A DNA stretch of 64,000 bases from Streptomyces sp. NRRL S-340 (GCF_000720185.1 NZ_JOIY01000009.1:62001-126000); one strand, 5' to 3'; shown: positions 7,779-17,784, numbered from the stretch's first letter. Program-made: numbers and translations. The notes: a model not told the origin generated them from the sequence alone.

Positions 7779-8441
7779 TCAGCGGAGCGTGGCGGGCCGG
7801 AAGCGCCGGTAGAGGACGGCTCCGCCCAGCAGGAGGGCCGCGCTCGCGGCGACGGCGGGCGTCGTCCCGTCCGCACCGGTGTGGGCGAGCGACGTGCCGG
7901 TGCGCGGTACGGCCACGGGGTGCGGCACGGGCTTGGCCGCCGGGTGCGGCGTGGAGCGCGCGGGGGGCGTGACGGGGTGCGGCGCGGGCCGCCCGGCGGA
8001 GGTGCTGACGGACGTGTCGCCGGTGGCCGGGTCGCCGATGCCCACCACGTTCACCGTGTTGCCGCTGACGTTCACGGGCACGTGCACCGGGAGCTGGATG
8101 CCGTTGCCGGAGAGCACGCCCGGCGCATCCTTTCCGCTCCCGCGTGCCGTGGCTCCCCCGGTGGACGGCGCGCCGCCCCGCCCGCCGGAGATGCCGGCGC
8201 ACCGGTTGCCCGCCGCGGGATTGAGGAGACCGACGACGTCCACCGTGTCGCCGCACACGTTCACCGGGACGTGCACCGGGAGCTGAAGGGTGTCGCCGGC
8301 GAGCAGCCCGGGCGAGCCGGCCGCGGCGCCGTCCGCGGTGGCACCCCCGTCGGCCGCGAACGCGGCGGACACCGGCACGGCCATCGCCAGCGCGCCGGAG
8401 GCGGCGACGGCGATCACACCATTTCGGGTAACCCGTTTCAT
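7779..8441 (-). CDS. Long chaplin with sortase signal
   Basis: A 220-residue cell-surface chaplin of the ChpA-C type. A signal peptide (ending near AFAADGG) is followed by two chaplin domains, about residues 43-84 and 108-148, each with QLPVHVPVNV. The first has the usual two cysteines (NVCGDT and NRCAG), the second has none. A Pro/His-rich spacer leads to the sorting motif LAHTG (about 185-189), a membrane helix and a basic tail. LAXTG motifs are cleaved by class E sortases, so the protein should be wall-anchored and coat aerial hyphae. AGGACC precedes the ATG. Which chaplin letter it corresponds to cannot be assigned. Confidence 0.94.
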   Translation of the reverse strand: MKRVTRNGVIAVAASGALAMAVPVSAAFAADGGATADGAAAGSPGLLAGDTLQLPVHVPVNVCGDTVDVVGLLNPAAGNRCAGISGGRGGAPSTGGATARGSGKDAPGVLSGNGIQLPVHVPVNVSGNTVNVVGIGDPATGDTSVSTSAGRPAPHPVTPPARSTPHPAAKPVPHPVAVPRTGTSLAHTGADGTTPAVAASAALLLGGAVLYRRFRPATLR

Positions 8442-8716
8442 AGGTCCTGTGCCTTCCGGACATGGACGCGGACGCTTGCCCGCACCGGGTAGAACGCGGG
8501 TCGGCCGACCGGGTTGTGGCCGGTCCGTGATTCACCCCTCCGGGTGATGCGCCGGCCGTCTCCCGGTGGCCTCTTCTCGAACGGCGCGGGGAGCGTCGTA
8601 CGTCTGACGGAACGGTCCTGCACCGGAATTCCACCGGGAGGCGCGGGGCACGGGGGCCGCTTATGGTGGGCGAGGGCGTTGTCCCGGTCCGCGGCGGAGC
8701 GCCCCTGGAGGCATCC

Positions 8717-10387
8717 ATGCTGGCCAAGCCGTCGACGCGGTCCGCGGCCCGGCGCTGTGTCTGCGTCGGGGCCGTCGCTCTGGCCCTGTGCGGTGCGGGG
8801 CCGCCCGTGGCCGCCGCCGGCGCGGGACCGGCGGGCCTGGACCGCTTCTACCGGCAGAAGGTGACGTGGACGGCGTGCGAGACGGGTGCGCCGAAGGACC
8901 TGCAGTGCGGCAAGGTCACCGTCCCGGTCGACTACGCCCGCCCGGCCGCCGGCACTCTCGACCTGGCGCTGGCCCGGTACCGGGCCACGGGACGTCCGCA
9001 GGGCTCGGTGGTGCTGAACTTCGGCGGCCCCGGCGGCTCCGGCGTGTCCGAACTGGCGCTCAGTGGACGGCAGTTCATGGACCTGACCAACGGCTACGAC
9101 GTGGTCAGCTTCGATCCGCGGGGTGTCGGCAGGTCCTCCCCCGTCAGCTGCGGCGTCGATGCCGGCGGCTCCTCCGGTTCGGGCGGTGACACCGGTGCCG
9201 CGCAGGCCGACCTGGGCGACGCCCGGGCCGCGCGCAAGGCGCTCGCCGAGTGGAAGAAGCTGGCGGCCGAGTGCACCGGCCACGCCGGTCCGGTCCTGCG
9301 CCACATGGGCACCGTCGACGCGGCCCGGGACCTCGACGTGATCCGGCAGGCCCTCGGGGACGGGAAACTCAACTACCTGGGCTTCTCCTACGGCACCCGG
9401 CTCGGGGCGGTGTACGCGGCCGAGTTCCCCGGCAAGGTCGGGCGGATGGCCCTGGACGGGGTGGACACGCTGACCGAACCGCTGGCGGAGCAGGGCCTGG
9501 TCGCGGCGGAGGGCCAGCAGACGGCGCTCGACGACTTCCTCGACTGGTGCGTGCAGGACATCGCCTGCCCGTTCGGCCAGGACCGGCGCCAGGCCGGTGA
9601 CCAGGTCGTCCAGCTCGTCAGGTCGCTCGACGAGAACCCGGTGCCGACGGGCCTCGGCGGCCGGCTGACCGGCCAGCAGCTCGTCGGCGCGATCGGCCAG
9701 GCCCTGTACAGCAAGGCGATGTGGCCCTCGCTGGAGCGGGCGGTCGCCTCGCTGGTGCAGGACGGCGACACCCGTCCCGTCCAGTCCCTCGCCTCCGGCG
9801 GCATGGCACTTCCGGTCCGGCGGCATCCGCGGGACCCGCAGGACCGGCCGCAGCCGCCGGCCCGGCGGAGCACGCGCGAGGCCCCGCGGCCGCACGGCGG
9901 CGGGCTGGTGAACGGCGCGGACGTCCCGCTGGACAACGCGCCGGCCGCGATGATGGCGGTCAACTGCGCGGACGACCCGGACCGCCCGGACGCCGGGCAG
10001 CTCACCAAGGACCTCGGGCGGCTCAGCGCGGAGTACGCGCAGGCCTCGCCGGTCTTCGGACGCTACCGGCTCAACGAGCTGCTGATGTGCTACGGCCGTC
10101 CCAGGGGGACCGACTACATCCGCACGAAGGTCCGGAACGTCGACACGGCGAAGATGCTCCTCGTCGGCACCCGCGGCGACCCGGCGACCCCCTACCGCTG
10201 GACCGTGGAGACGGCGCAGCGCCTGGGCTCCTCCGCGGTGGTGCTCGACAACCGCAGCGACGGCCACACCGGCTACGGGTCGTCCTCGTGCGTGCACCGC
10301 AAGGTGGACGACTTCCTGCTGTACGGCTCGCTGCCCGCCGACGGCAGTTCGTGCCCGGCGGACCCGCGGCCCGGCACGAGCGGGTGA
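8717..10387 (+). CDS. Secreted tripeptidyl-type aminopeptidase (alpha/beta hydrolase)
   Basis: A 556-residue exported hydrolase of the Streptomyces tripeptidyl aminopeptidase (SlpD/SlpE, Tap) family, releasing tripeptides from protein N termini. A signal peptide ends near VAAAGAG. VVLNFGGPGGSGV forms the oxyanion region, GFSYGTRLG carries the nucleophile Ser (about residue 223), LLVGTRGDPATP the Asp and DGHTGY the His; the C-terminal TAP-like domain contains SSSCVHRKVDDFL. The ATG at 8717 has GGAGG six bases upstream. Residues about 368-395 are an unusual Arg/Pro-rich insertion. The gene is divergent from the chaplin. Confidence 0.9.
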   Translation: MLAKPSTRSAARRCVCVGAVALALCGAGPPVAAAGAGPAGLDRFYRQKVTWTACETGAPKDLQCGKVTVPVDYARPAAGTLDLALARYRATGRPQGSVVLNFGGPGGSGVSELALSGRQFMDLTNGYDVVSFDPRGVGRSSPVSCGVDAGGSSGSGGDTGAAQADLGDARAARKALAEWKKLAAECTGHAGPVLRHMGTVDAARDLDVIRQALGDGKLNYLGFSYGTRLGAVYAAEFPGKVGRMALDGVDTLTEPLAEQGLVAAEGQQTALDDFLDWCVQDIACPFGQDRRQAGDQVVQLVRSLDENPVPTGLGGRLTGQQLVGAIGQALYSKAMWPSLERAVASLVQDGDTRPVQSLASGGMALPVRRHPRDPQDRPQPPARRSTREAPRPHGGGLVNGADVPLDNAPAAMMAVNCADDPDRPDAGQLTKDLGRLSAEYAQASPVFGRYRLNELLMCYGRPRGTDYIRTKVRNVDTAKMLLVGTRGDPATPYRWTVETAQRLGSSAVVLDNRSDGHTGYGSSSCVHRKVDDFLLYGSLPADGSSCPADPRPGTSG

Positions 10388-10592
10388 GGGGCGGTCGCTC
10401 GTCCCTCCCCCGCGCGCGGCGTCCCCCGTACGGAGCAACGAGGGGCCGCGGGGCAACCAACCGGCCCGCCCGGTGGTCACACTGAACGGGCCCGGGCGGG
10501 AAGGCACGCGGCCGTCCGGCGGCCGTGACCGCGCCCGGCCCCGACCACGCGCCCCGCACGCGCACGACCACGGACGTCACCCTGGGGGATCC

Positions 10593-11129
10593 ATGCGTAT
10601 CCGTACCGCCGTCGCCCTTTCGGCCGCGCCGGCCGCCGTCGCCGTCCTGCTGCTGTCCGCCCCGCCCGGGCAGGCGGCCTCCGCGCGCGCCGCCGCGCGG
10701 CCTGCCGCTCCCGCCTGCGCCGGGTCGCGGCTGACCGTCCGGGCGCAGGCCGTGCCCGCCGACCGGACCGTGGTCCGCGTCCAGGTCACCAACCACGGCC
10801 GTGCGTGCGCCGTCGACCGCGTCCCCACGGTCACCTTCGGGGACCTGGACGGCGCGGCGCAGCCGGTTCCGCCGGGCGGGAGCGGCCCGTACCGGCTGGA
10901 CGCCGGGAGGACCGCGTACGCGGCGGTGCGCACGGTGGCGCACCCGGCGGACCCCGAGGTCCGCCGGGTGGACTCGCTGACCGTCTGGACGGACCCGTCG
11001 GGGCCGGGCCGCGTCTTCACCGCGGCCGAGCTGGGCGCGGGCGGCTCGGTCAGGGTGTGGGAGCCGGTGACGACGTGGTGGCAGCCGTCGGCCGCCGCCG
11101 CGGACCGGGCGATCGGACTCAGCCGGTGA
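10593..11129 (+). CDS. Secreted DUF4232-like protein
   Basis: A 178-residue exported protein: a signal peptide of about 28 residues (ending GQAASA) and a beta-rich domain beginning ACAGSRLTVRAQAV with VRVQVTNHGRACAVDRVPTV, the Cys-containing pattern of DUF4232 domains. The function is unknown. The ATG at 10593 follows GGGGGA. Its stop lies inside the 3' end of asnB on the other strand: the two convergent genes overlap by 11 bp. Confidence 0.8.
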   Translation: MRIRTAVALSAAPAAVAVLLLSAPPGQAASARAAARPAAPACAGSRLTVRAQAVPADRTVVRVQVTNHGRACAVDRVPTVTFGDLDGAAQPVPPGGSGPYRLDAGRTAYAAVRTVAHPADPEVRRVDSLTVWTDPSGPGRVFTAAELGAGGSVRVWEPVTTWWQPSAAAADRAIGLSR

Positions 11130-12960
11130 CGATCTCCGGGCGGTAGAGGTCGAGCCACACCGCCAGGTCGAGGGTCTTCTCCAGACCGCGCCGCGCCGCC
11201 TGCGTGCTGACGGGGGTGTCGCGGTGCGCGGCGCGGCGCACCCGCTCCCGGTCGACCAGTTCGAACACCGGGTGGTCGGGCCGGGCGAGCAGGTCCTTGA
11301 CGTGGTTGCGCAGGGCGGTCGCGTAGGCGGGGTCCTGGGTCGACGGGTAGGGGCTCTTGACCCTGTCGTACACGGACTTGGGGAGCAGGTCGGCGGTCGC
11401 CTCCCGGAGCAGGCTCTTCTCCCGTCCGTCGAACGACTTCAGGGACCAGGGCGTGTTGTAGACGTACTCCACGAGCCGGTGGTCGCAGAACGGCACGCGG
11501 ACCTCCAGGCCGACGGCCATGCTCATCCGGTCCTTGCGGTCCAGCAGGACGCGGACGAAGCGGGTCAGGTGCAGGTGGCAGATCTGCCGCATCCGGTACT
11601 CGAAGTCGCTCTCGCCGTCGAGGCGGCGGATGGCTGAGACGGCGGTGCGGTAGCCGTCCGCGACGTACGCCGGCAGGTCCAGGGCGCGGGCGAGGTCCGG
11701 GGGCATGACGTCGCCGTCGTCGCCGAAGTCGCGGGTGAAGCGCACCAGCCAGGGGAAGGTGTCGGCGCGGCGGGCCTCCTCGTCGAAGAACTGGAGGTAG
11801 CCGCCGAAGACCTCGTCGGCGGACTCGCCGGACAGGGCGACGGTGGAGTGGTCGCGGATGCTGCGGAACAGCAGGTACAGCGAGGCGTCCATGTCGCCGA
11901 ACCCCATGGGCAGGTCACGGGCCCTCAGCACCCGCGCCCGCACCTCCGGGTCGGCCAGTGACTGCGCGTCGAGCACGATGTCCTGGTGGTCGGTGTCGGC
12001 GGCGCGGGCCAGGTCGTGCACGAACGGCGTGTCGGGGGTGCCGCGCAGTTCGTCGGCGACGAACCGGTCGGTCTGGCCGACGAAGTCGACGGCGAAGCTG
12101 CGCACCTTCTCGCCCTGCTCGGCCAGTTGACGGGCGGCCAGCGCGGTCATCGCGGACGAGTCGAGGCCGCCGGAGAGCAGGGTGCAGCGGGGCACGTCGG
12201 CGACCAGCTGACGGCGCACGATGTCGTCGAGGAGGGAGCGCACGGTGGTGATGGTGGTGTCGCGGTCGTCGGTGTGCGGCCGGGTCTCCAGCCGCCAGTA
12301 GACGCGGGTGCGCAGACCGCCCCGGTCGACGGTGACGACCGTGCCGGGCTCGACCTCGCGCATGCCGTCCCACACGGCGTGGCCCGGCGTCTTGACGAAG
12401 GCGAACAGCTCACGCAGGCCGTCGAGGGTCACCCGGGGGCGGACCAGCGGGTTTGCGAGGATCGCCTTGGGCTCGGATCCGAAGAGGACGCCGTCGGGCG
12501 TCGGGTGGTAGTAGAACGGCTTGATGCCCATGCGGTCGCGGATCATGACGAGCTTGTCGTGCCGGCCGTCCCAGACGGCGAAGGCGTACATGCCGTTGAG
12601 CCGCTCGGCGACACCGTCGCCCCATTCCAGGTAGCCGCGCAGCACGACCTCGGTGTCGGAGTCGGTGGTGAAGCGGTGGCCGCGCGCGGTGAGGTCGGTG
12701 CGCAGTTCCGTGAAGTTGTAGGCCTCGCCCGAGTAGACCAGCGCGACGGTGCCGTCCGGGGTGGTCTCGCTCATCGGCTGGCGCCCGCCGGGCAGGTCGA
12801 TGATCGCGAGCCGCCGGTGACCGAGCGCCGCGGGTCCCTGGGCCCACGTCCCCCGGTCGTCGGGGCCGCGGCAGGCCATCGTCTCCGTCATCGCGTCCAG
12901 CGTCGCGGCCTCGGAACGCAGGTCGCGGTCGAAGGAGACCCAGCCGGTGATGCCGCACAT
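11119..12960 (-). CDS. asnB: Asparagine synthase (glutamine-hydrolysing)
   Basis: A 613-residue class B asparagine synthetase that uses glutamine and ATP to amidate aspartate. It starts MCGITGWVSF with the Ntn nucleophile Cys2, and the glutaminase domain (1-200) shows RGPDDRG, GHRRLAIID and GSEPKAIL. The synthetase domain has the PP-loop LLSGGLDSSAM, ALSGESADEVFGGY and EVRVPFCDHRLVEYV. The length is usual for actinomycete AsnB. GGAGG is correctly spaced before the ATG. No peptide-antibiotic or other amidotransferase substrate genes are near, so primary metabolism is likely. Confidence 0.95.
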   Translation of the reverse strand: MCGITGWVSFDRDLRSEAATLDAMTETMACRGPDDRGTWAQGPAALGHRRLAIIDLPGGRQPMSETTPDGTVALVYSGEAYNFTELRTDLTARGHRFTTDSDTEVVLRGYLEWGDGVAERLNGMYAFAVWDGRHDKLVMIRDRMGIKPFYYHPTPDGVLFGSEPKAILANPLVRPRVTLDGLRELFAFVKTPGHAVWDGMREVEPGTVVTVDRGGLRTRVYWRLETRPHTDDRDTTITTVRSLLDDIVRRQLVADVPRCTLLSGGLDSSAMTALAARQLAEQGEKVRSFAVDFVGQTDRFVADELRGTPDTPFVHDLARAADTDHQDIVLDAQSLADPEVRARVLRARDLPMGFGDMDASLYLLFRSIRDHSTVALSGESADEVFGGYLQFFDEEARRADTFPWLVRFTRDFGDDGDVMPPDLARALDLPAYVADGYRTAVSAIRRLDGESDFEYRMRQICHLHLTRFVRVLLDRKDRMSMAVGLEVRVPFCDHRLVEYVYNTPWSLKSFDGREKSLLREATADLLPKSVYDRVKSPYPSTQDPAYATALRNHVKDLLARPDHPVFELVDRERVRRAAHRDTPVSTQAARRGLEKTLDLAVWLDLYRPEIVTG

Positions 12961-13459
12961 GTCGTACCTCCAGCGAACCAGTTGTACCCAGCACCTATAT
13001 GACGAGCGTGTTTCACCCGCCCCGGACCGTCAACGCGGCCGTGACCCGCGCGGCCGCGCGACCCCCGCGCTTTCGGCCGGACTTTGCCTCCCGGAGATCC
13101 ATCGGCCGGGCGCCGACCGGGGGCCGGTCCGGGATGGTCCGCCCCGATTCGGCCACCGGCAAAGACTTGCCCAACGGACGCCGTCCCTGCGCCTGCGTAC
13201 ACGATCTCCCCGGGCGGCGCGTGCCGCCTGTGGGCGACATGACGCCCCGGACGGGCCGGGCCATCCGGACCGGCGCCCTCTGCCCGAGCGGCGTGGTCCG
13301 CCGGACCGCCATGACCTTCCGGGCCGGCGTGATCCTCCTGGCCCGCGCGGCCCTCGGACCGCGTACCGGCAAGCGAGCGCCCGCAGCAACCAGTTACCCC
13401 GCTCGCGGCGACCGATTACTCCAAATGCCCGATATGCGAATCCGCCCTATGGTGCTGTC
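12961..13459. other. Divergent promoter region, asnB / baeRF
   Basis: A 500-bp gap between divergent genes. It holds a rare AT-rich stretch (CACCTATATGACG, about 12990-13002) suited to the asnB promoter, and another just before the second gene (GATATGCG, CCCTATGGT, 13431-13453). I see no gene; the open frames across it are arginine/proline-rich. Confidence 0.5.
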
Positions 13460-14560
13460 ATGGAGCACGATCTGAGTCCCGCGACCCTCGCCGAGCTGCG
13501 GCGCCCGCGCAGCTATCCCGCGGTGTCCGTGCTGACGCCGACACATCGCAGGGAACCCGACAACGCCCAGGACCGGGTCCGGCTGCGCAACGCCGTGGCC
13601 GAGGCCAAGAAGCAGTTGGAGACCGACCCGGCGGTCACCCGGGAACGCCGGACCGAAGTCGAACACCAGCTCGATCAGGCGCTGTCCGAGGTGGACCTCA
13701 CCTACGCCGAGGACGGACTGCTGATCTTCGCCGCGCCGGGTGAGCACCAGGTGTGGTCGCTCGGCCGCAGCGTGCCGGAGCGGGTGGTGCTCTCCGACAC
13801 CTTCCTCACCCGCAACCTGGTCTCGGCGAACGCGGCCGAGCGGCCCTTCTGGGTACTGTCCGTCTCCGCCGACCGCACGACCCTGTGGAGTGGCGGCGGG
13901 GGCCGGATCGCCGAGGACCGCACCGGCGGCTTCCCGCTGACCCGGGATCTCGACGAGAACTTCGACGCCGAACGGCAGGAGCGGATCGGTGACGCGCCGA
14001 GCACCTTCCGCGACGAGCGCACGCGCCAGTTCCTGCGGGAGGCCGACACCGCGATGGGTGCGGTGCTGCGCGAGCACCCGCGCCCGCTGTACGTCACCGG
14101 CGAGCAGGGCGCGCTGGCGGTCCTCGACGAGTGCGGCGGTGTCGCCCGCGACGCGGTGCACGTCCCGCACGGCGGTCTGGCGCACGGCACGCCCGAGGCG
14201 GTGCGGCGGGCGCTCCAGCCGGTGCTGGAGGCGCGGGCCCGCGAGGACACCGAGGCCGTCGCCCGGGAGCTGGAGGCGGCGCGCGGGCGCAAGGCGTTCG
14301 CCGCGGGCGTCGACGAGTTGTGGCGCAGCGCCCGCGAGGGCCGCGTCCGGCTGCTGGCCGTCGAGGAGAACTACCGGGTGACCGTGCGCGACGACGCCGG
14401 CGACCACCTGGTCCCGGCCGAGGGCGACGACCTCGACGCCCGCGAGGACATCGTGGACGAGATCGTCGAGCAGTGCCTGGAGACCGGGGCCCAGGTGCGC
14501 TTCGTGCCCGACGGCACGCTCGGCGAAGAGCAGGGCATCGCCGCCGTGCTGCGCTACTGA
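13460..14560 (+). CDS. baeRF3-type (archaeo-eukaryotic release factor-like) protein
   Basis: A 366-residue soluble protein with the layout of bacterial relatives of eRF1/Vms1. The N-terminal region begins LRRPRSYPAVSVLTPTHRR, followed by a helical segment (LRNAVAEAKKQLETDP), a middle domain (PFWVLSVSADRTTLW) and a C-terminal L7Ae-like region (GRVRLLAVEENYRV, DIVDEIVEQCLETGAQV). Release-factor or ribosome-rescue roles are suggested for the superfamily but untested for this subfamily. No Shine-Dalgarno is evident; TATGGT ends six bases before the ATG, compatible with leaderless translation. Transcription is monocistronic, away from asnB. Confidence 0.72.
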   Translation: MEHDLSPATLAELRRPRSYPAVSVLTPTHRREPDNAQDRVRLRNAVAEAKKQLETDPAVTRERRTEVEHQLDQALSEVDLTYAEDGLLIFAAPGEHQVWSLGRSVPERVVLSDTFLTRNLVSANAAERPFWVLSVSADRTTLWSGGGGRIAEDRTGGFPLTRDLDENFDAERQERIGDAPSTFRDERTRQFLREADTAMGAVLREHPRPLYVTGEQGALAVLDECGGVARDAVHVPHGGLAHGTPEAVRRALQPVLEARAREDTEAVARELEAARGRKAFAAGVDELWRSAREGRVRLLAVEENYRVTVRDDAGDHLVPAEGDDLDAREDIVDEIVEQCLETGAQVRFVPDGTLGEEQGIAAVLRY

Positions 14561-14638
14561 GCGCACCGCCCCGGCCCCGGCCGGCCCTCCTCGCCGGCGT
14601 CTACGCTACGGCGCAACCGTCGACGAGGAGGAACGCAC

Positions 14639-15664
14639 GTGGGTGAGCTGCTGGGTGTGGCGGTGCTGGGCGCCGGACACATGGGGGCCGATCACGTACG
14701 GCGCCTGGACCGGGTGGTGAGCGGCGCCAGGGTGGCCGCGGTGGCCGACCCCGACACGGCACGGGCCGAGGAGGCGCTGGGCAGTGTCGCGGGGGCCTCG
14801 GTGCACGCCGATGCGCCGGCCGCCCTCGACGCGCCCGGCGTCGACGCGGTCCTGGTCGCCTCCCCCGGGCCCGCGCACGAGGAGGCGCTGCTCGCGGCCT
14901 TCGCGCGCGGGCTGCCGGTGCTGTGCGAGAAGCCGATGGTGCCGGACTCGGCCGGTGCGCTGCGGGTGGTGGAGGCGGAGGCGCGACTGGGCCGGCGGCT
15001 GGCGCAGATCGGCTTCATGCGGCGCTACGACGCGGGGTACCGGCAACTCAAGTCCCTGCTGGACAGCGGGGAGCTGGGGCGGGCGCTGATGCTGCACTGC
15101 GCCCACCGCAACGTCTCCTCCCCGCCGCACTTCACCAGCGCCATGCTGATCAACAGCTCCGTGTCGCACGAGATCGACGCGGCCCGCTGGCTGCTGGGGC
15201 AGGAGCTGACCGCGGTCACCGTCCTGCGTCCGGCCGCTTCCGCCGGGGCTCCCGAGGGGCTGCTCGACCCGCAGTTCGTGCTCTTCGAGACGGAGCGGGG
15301 CGCGCTGGTGGACGTGGAGGTCTTCGTCAACTGCGGCTTCGGCTACCAGGTGCGGTGCGAGGCGGTGGGCGAGCGGGGCAGCGCCCGGATCGGCGACGAC
15401 CACGGCATGGTCGTCACCCGGCGTGGCGGCGCGCACGAGCAGGTGCCGCAGGACTACCTCGTGCGCTTCGCCGACGCCTACGACCGCGAGGTGCAGGCCT
15501 GGGTCGACGCCACCCGCAGCGGGCGCGTCACCGGGCCCGGCGCGTGGGACGGCTACGCCGCCTCCGTCGTCGCCGAGGCGGGGGTGCGTTCACTGGAGCA
15601 CGGCGGCCGGGTGCCGGTCTGCCTGGCGCCCCGCCCGGACCTGTACGCCCCCGCCGCCGCCTGA
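14639..15664 (+). CDS. Gfo/Idh/MocA family oxidoreductase
   Basis: A 341-residue NAD(P)-dependent sugar or inositol dehydrogenase. [17 protein letters not shown] is the Rossmann dinucleotide loop; [18 protein letters not shown] contains the family EKP motif with the catalytic Lys, and [14 protein letters not shown] contains the HExD-type catalytic region. It is close to myo-inositol 2-dehydrogenase (IolG) types, but no other inositol genes lie nearby, so the substrate is open. The start is GTG with GAGGAGG eight bases upstream. Confidence 0.88.
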   Translation: MGELLGVAVLGAGHMGADHVRRLDRVVSGARVAAVADPDTARAEEALGSVAGASVHADAPAALDAPGVDAVLVASPGPAHEEALLAAFARGLPVLCEKPMVPDSAGALRVVEAEARLGRRLAQIGFMRRYDAGYRQLKSLLDSGELGRALMLHCAHRNVSSPPHFTSAMLINSSVSHEIDAARWLLGQELTAVTVLRPAASAGAPEGLLDPQFVLFETERGALVDVEVFVNCGFGYQVRCEAVGERGSARIGDDHGMVVTRRGGAHEQVPQDYLVRFADAYDREVQAWVDATRSGRVTGPGAWDGYAASVVAEAGVRSLEHGGRVPVCLAPRPDLYAPAAA

Positions 15665-15689
15665 GCACGGGCGCGGGCGGCGGGCCCCC

Positions 15690-16103
15690 TCACACCGCGC
15701 CGAACAGTGCGCTCAGGCCGCGGTCGACGGCGGCGCCGACGTCCTCCCGGCCGGGCGCGACGACGGCGTAGCTGCGCAGGAGGAAGCGGCGCAGCGCCGG
15801 GGTGTCGAACTGGAGGAGGGCCATGCCCGACCGGGAGTGCAGTTCGATCGCCGTACGGGCGCCTCCGCAGGGCCAGAAGTGCACGTCGCCCGCCCCGGCC
15901 GGCTGTTCGAGGCCTTCTTCCAGCAGGATGCGGGAGAAGGTCCAGGTGACCTCCTCCCCGTCGAGGGAGGCCTCGGGCGGGAAGTCGATGTGCACGGCCA
16001 GCGGGTCCGCGGAGGCGTAGCGGAGCATGGCGGGCACGGTGAGTTCCTGTCCGTCCGCGGTGATCAGACGGGCGCGGGCGGACTGCTCGAGGGTGGTGTC
16101 CAT
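15690..16103 (-). CDS. SsgA family sporulation/cell division regulator
   Basis: A 137-residue SsgA-like protein (SALP), a family confined to morphologically complex actinomycetes that controls septum placement and peptidoglycan maintenance. Family features are VPAMLRYASADPLAVHIDFP, VTWTFSRILLEEGL, GDVHFWPC and the C-terminal FLLRSYAVVAPGRE. Which paralog (SsgB-G) it is cannot be decided from sequence alone. It converges on the oxidoreductase gene with 25 bp between stops. Confidence 0.92.
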   Translation of the reverse strand: MDTTLEQSARARLITADGQELTVPAMLRYASADPLAVHIDFPPEASLDGEEVTWTFSRILLEEGLEQPAGAGDVHFWPCGGARTAIELHSRSGMALLQFDTPALRRFLLRSYAVVAPGREDVGAAVDRGLSALFGAV

Positions 16104-16516
16104 GGTCGGTCTCCCCTGCGGGTCGGAGGTCGGCCGGTTCTGCCGTGTGTTCTTAGGAGCCCGCAGGTGCCGTTTGCATTACGCCTGACCACCCACGAAT
16201 TCATGTGACCTGTGTCACCCTGCCGGCCCCGGGGCGTCGCAGCGCCCGCCGAGGGGAACACCGAGCCGTCGAACACACGCTTGAACGGCGACGTGACCCG
16301 CCCGCGATTCCGCCGATTCCCGTAGCCGCCCTACGCCTTGACCGCCCCGCGCAGTAGGCCGAAGGCGCAGCCGAATCGCCCCGCGAAGACGGTGGCATAT
16401 GCCAGAAGCACCACCGTATCGTGTGTCGCCGAATCCCTTACGGGCCGTCGCCGGCTGTGCCACAGTCGTAGCGGTCCCACCGCTCCACGCGACCCGTCCC
16501 CTCATCGGAGTCCGTC
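16104..16516. other. Intergenic region, no gene seen
   Basis: A 413-bp gap between the divergent SsgA-like gene and the PAS-PP2C gene. It contains the least GC-rich stretch nearby (TTCTTAGGAG and TTTGCATTACG, about 16151-16183), a plausible promoter area for the SsgA-like gene. I find no coding evidence. Confidence 0.45.
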
Positions 16517-17754
16517 ATGCCCTCCCCCCTCTTCGCGGACCGCACGCCCGTCCGGCCGGGCGGGCGCGGTGCGCTCGACGCCCCGGCCTCCCGGGCGCGC
16601 CGGCTCGCGGGCGAGGTTGGTGCCGTGCGCCGGGAGGCACGGGAGGGCGCCCCGCTCGGGCGGGTCGGCTGCGCCGAGTGGAACCTGCTGACGGGCGTGG
16701 CCGACTGGTCCGGCGCGCTGCACCGGATCCTCGGCCGGGCCCCCGCCGCTCCCGCGCCCACCCTGGACGAACTGCCCTCCGTGGCGCACGAGGAGGACAG
16801 GGCCCGGCTGACCGCGAGGGTCACCGGCTGCCTGGTCGACGCAAAACCGGTCCACGGCGAGTTCCGCGTCGTACGGCCGGACGGCACGGTCCGCACCGTG
16901 CACATGACGGGCGAACCGGTGCTCGGCGCCGACGGCGGCACCGCCTCGATGCGGGCGGTGCTGCGGGACGTCAGCGCTGTGCGCCGCGGCCGGCCGGCCC
17001 TGCGCGAGACCCGTGACTGGCCGCAGCGCCACCGGCACCCGGCGCAGACCGGGCACCGGCTCGCGGTCGAGCCGCGGGAAGCCGCGCTGCCCCCGTGGCG
17101 CGGCTCCCCGCGGTTCCCGCACCGGGGCGGCCCGGGGCTCCACCTGGCCGCCCGTCACCTGCCCGCCGCAGCCCCGGTCACCGGCGGCGACTGGCACGAG
17201 ACCCTGGAACTGCCCGACGGCGACACCCTGCTCGGCGTCGGCCGGCTCACCGGAGGCGGCCCCGGCGCCGCCCGCCCGCTGAGTGCCCTGCGCGGGACGG
17301 CCGGGACGGGCGCCGGACCGGCCCGACTGCTGTCACGGCTGAACCAGTTGTCCGACACCACCGGCCGGACCCGCCCGAACGGCGCCGTCTGCTGCCGCTA
17401 CCGGCCCGCCGGCCGCACCCTGACCTGGGCGCGGGCGGGACTCCCCGCCCCCCTGCTGTTCCGCGACGGGAGGGGGCGGACACTGGACGCGCCGGACGGC
17501 GTGCTCCCCGGCGCCGCTTCGGCCGCCGGTCACGGGCAGGCCGAGAAGACCCTCCGGCCGGGCGACCTGCTCCCGCTGCACTCCGGCGCCCTGGTGCCCG
17601 GACGCGACACGACGGCAGCCGTGAACCGCCTGCTGGGTCTCGCCCCGCGGTTTGCCGCGGCGCGCGGGACGGCGTGCGCACGGTCCTGGAGGAGTTCGGC
17701 GCGGCGCAGCGCGAGGACGACGCCTGTGTGCTCGTCGCCAGGGTGACGCCGTGA
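16517..17754 (+). pseudogene. Decayed PAS-PP2C (SpoIIE-type) phosphatase
   Basis: A PAS domain (residues about 50-155: GCAEWNLLTGVADWSGALHR, FRVVRPDGTVRTVHMTG) is joined to a SpoIIE-like PP2C domain that starts at VTGGDWHETLELPDGD. The metal-binding sequences are eroded: the usual GDVMGHG is GRLTGGG and the TDGLVE-type motif is SGALVP. The reading frame also shifts by one near 17655-17670: the upstream frame ends in an aberrant Arg/Ser tail at 17746, while the expected ending EEFGAAQREDDACVLVARV lies one frame over and stops at 17754 with normal codon usage. It is likely inactive as a phosphatase, unless the shift is a sequencing error. Confidence 0.75.
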
Positions 17755-17784
17755 CCGGATGACGCGTGACCGGCCTCGGCTCGT

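Noticed and set aside
8717..10387. A double frameshift around the Arg/Pro-rich insertion of the peptidase
   Set aside because: The neighbouring frames do not supply a better family match there, so I treat it as a natural linker.
8438..10507. A 689-codon open frame on the minus strand
   Set aside because: It is antisense to the tripeptidyl aminopeptidase gene with its intact Ser-Asp-His motifs.
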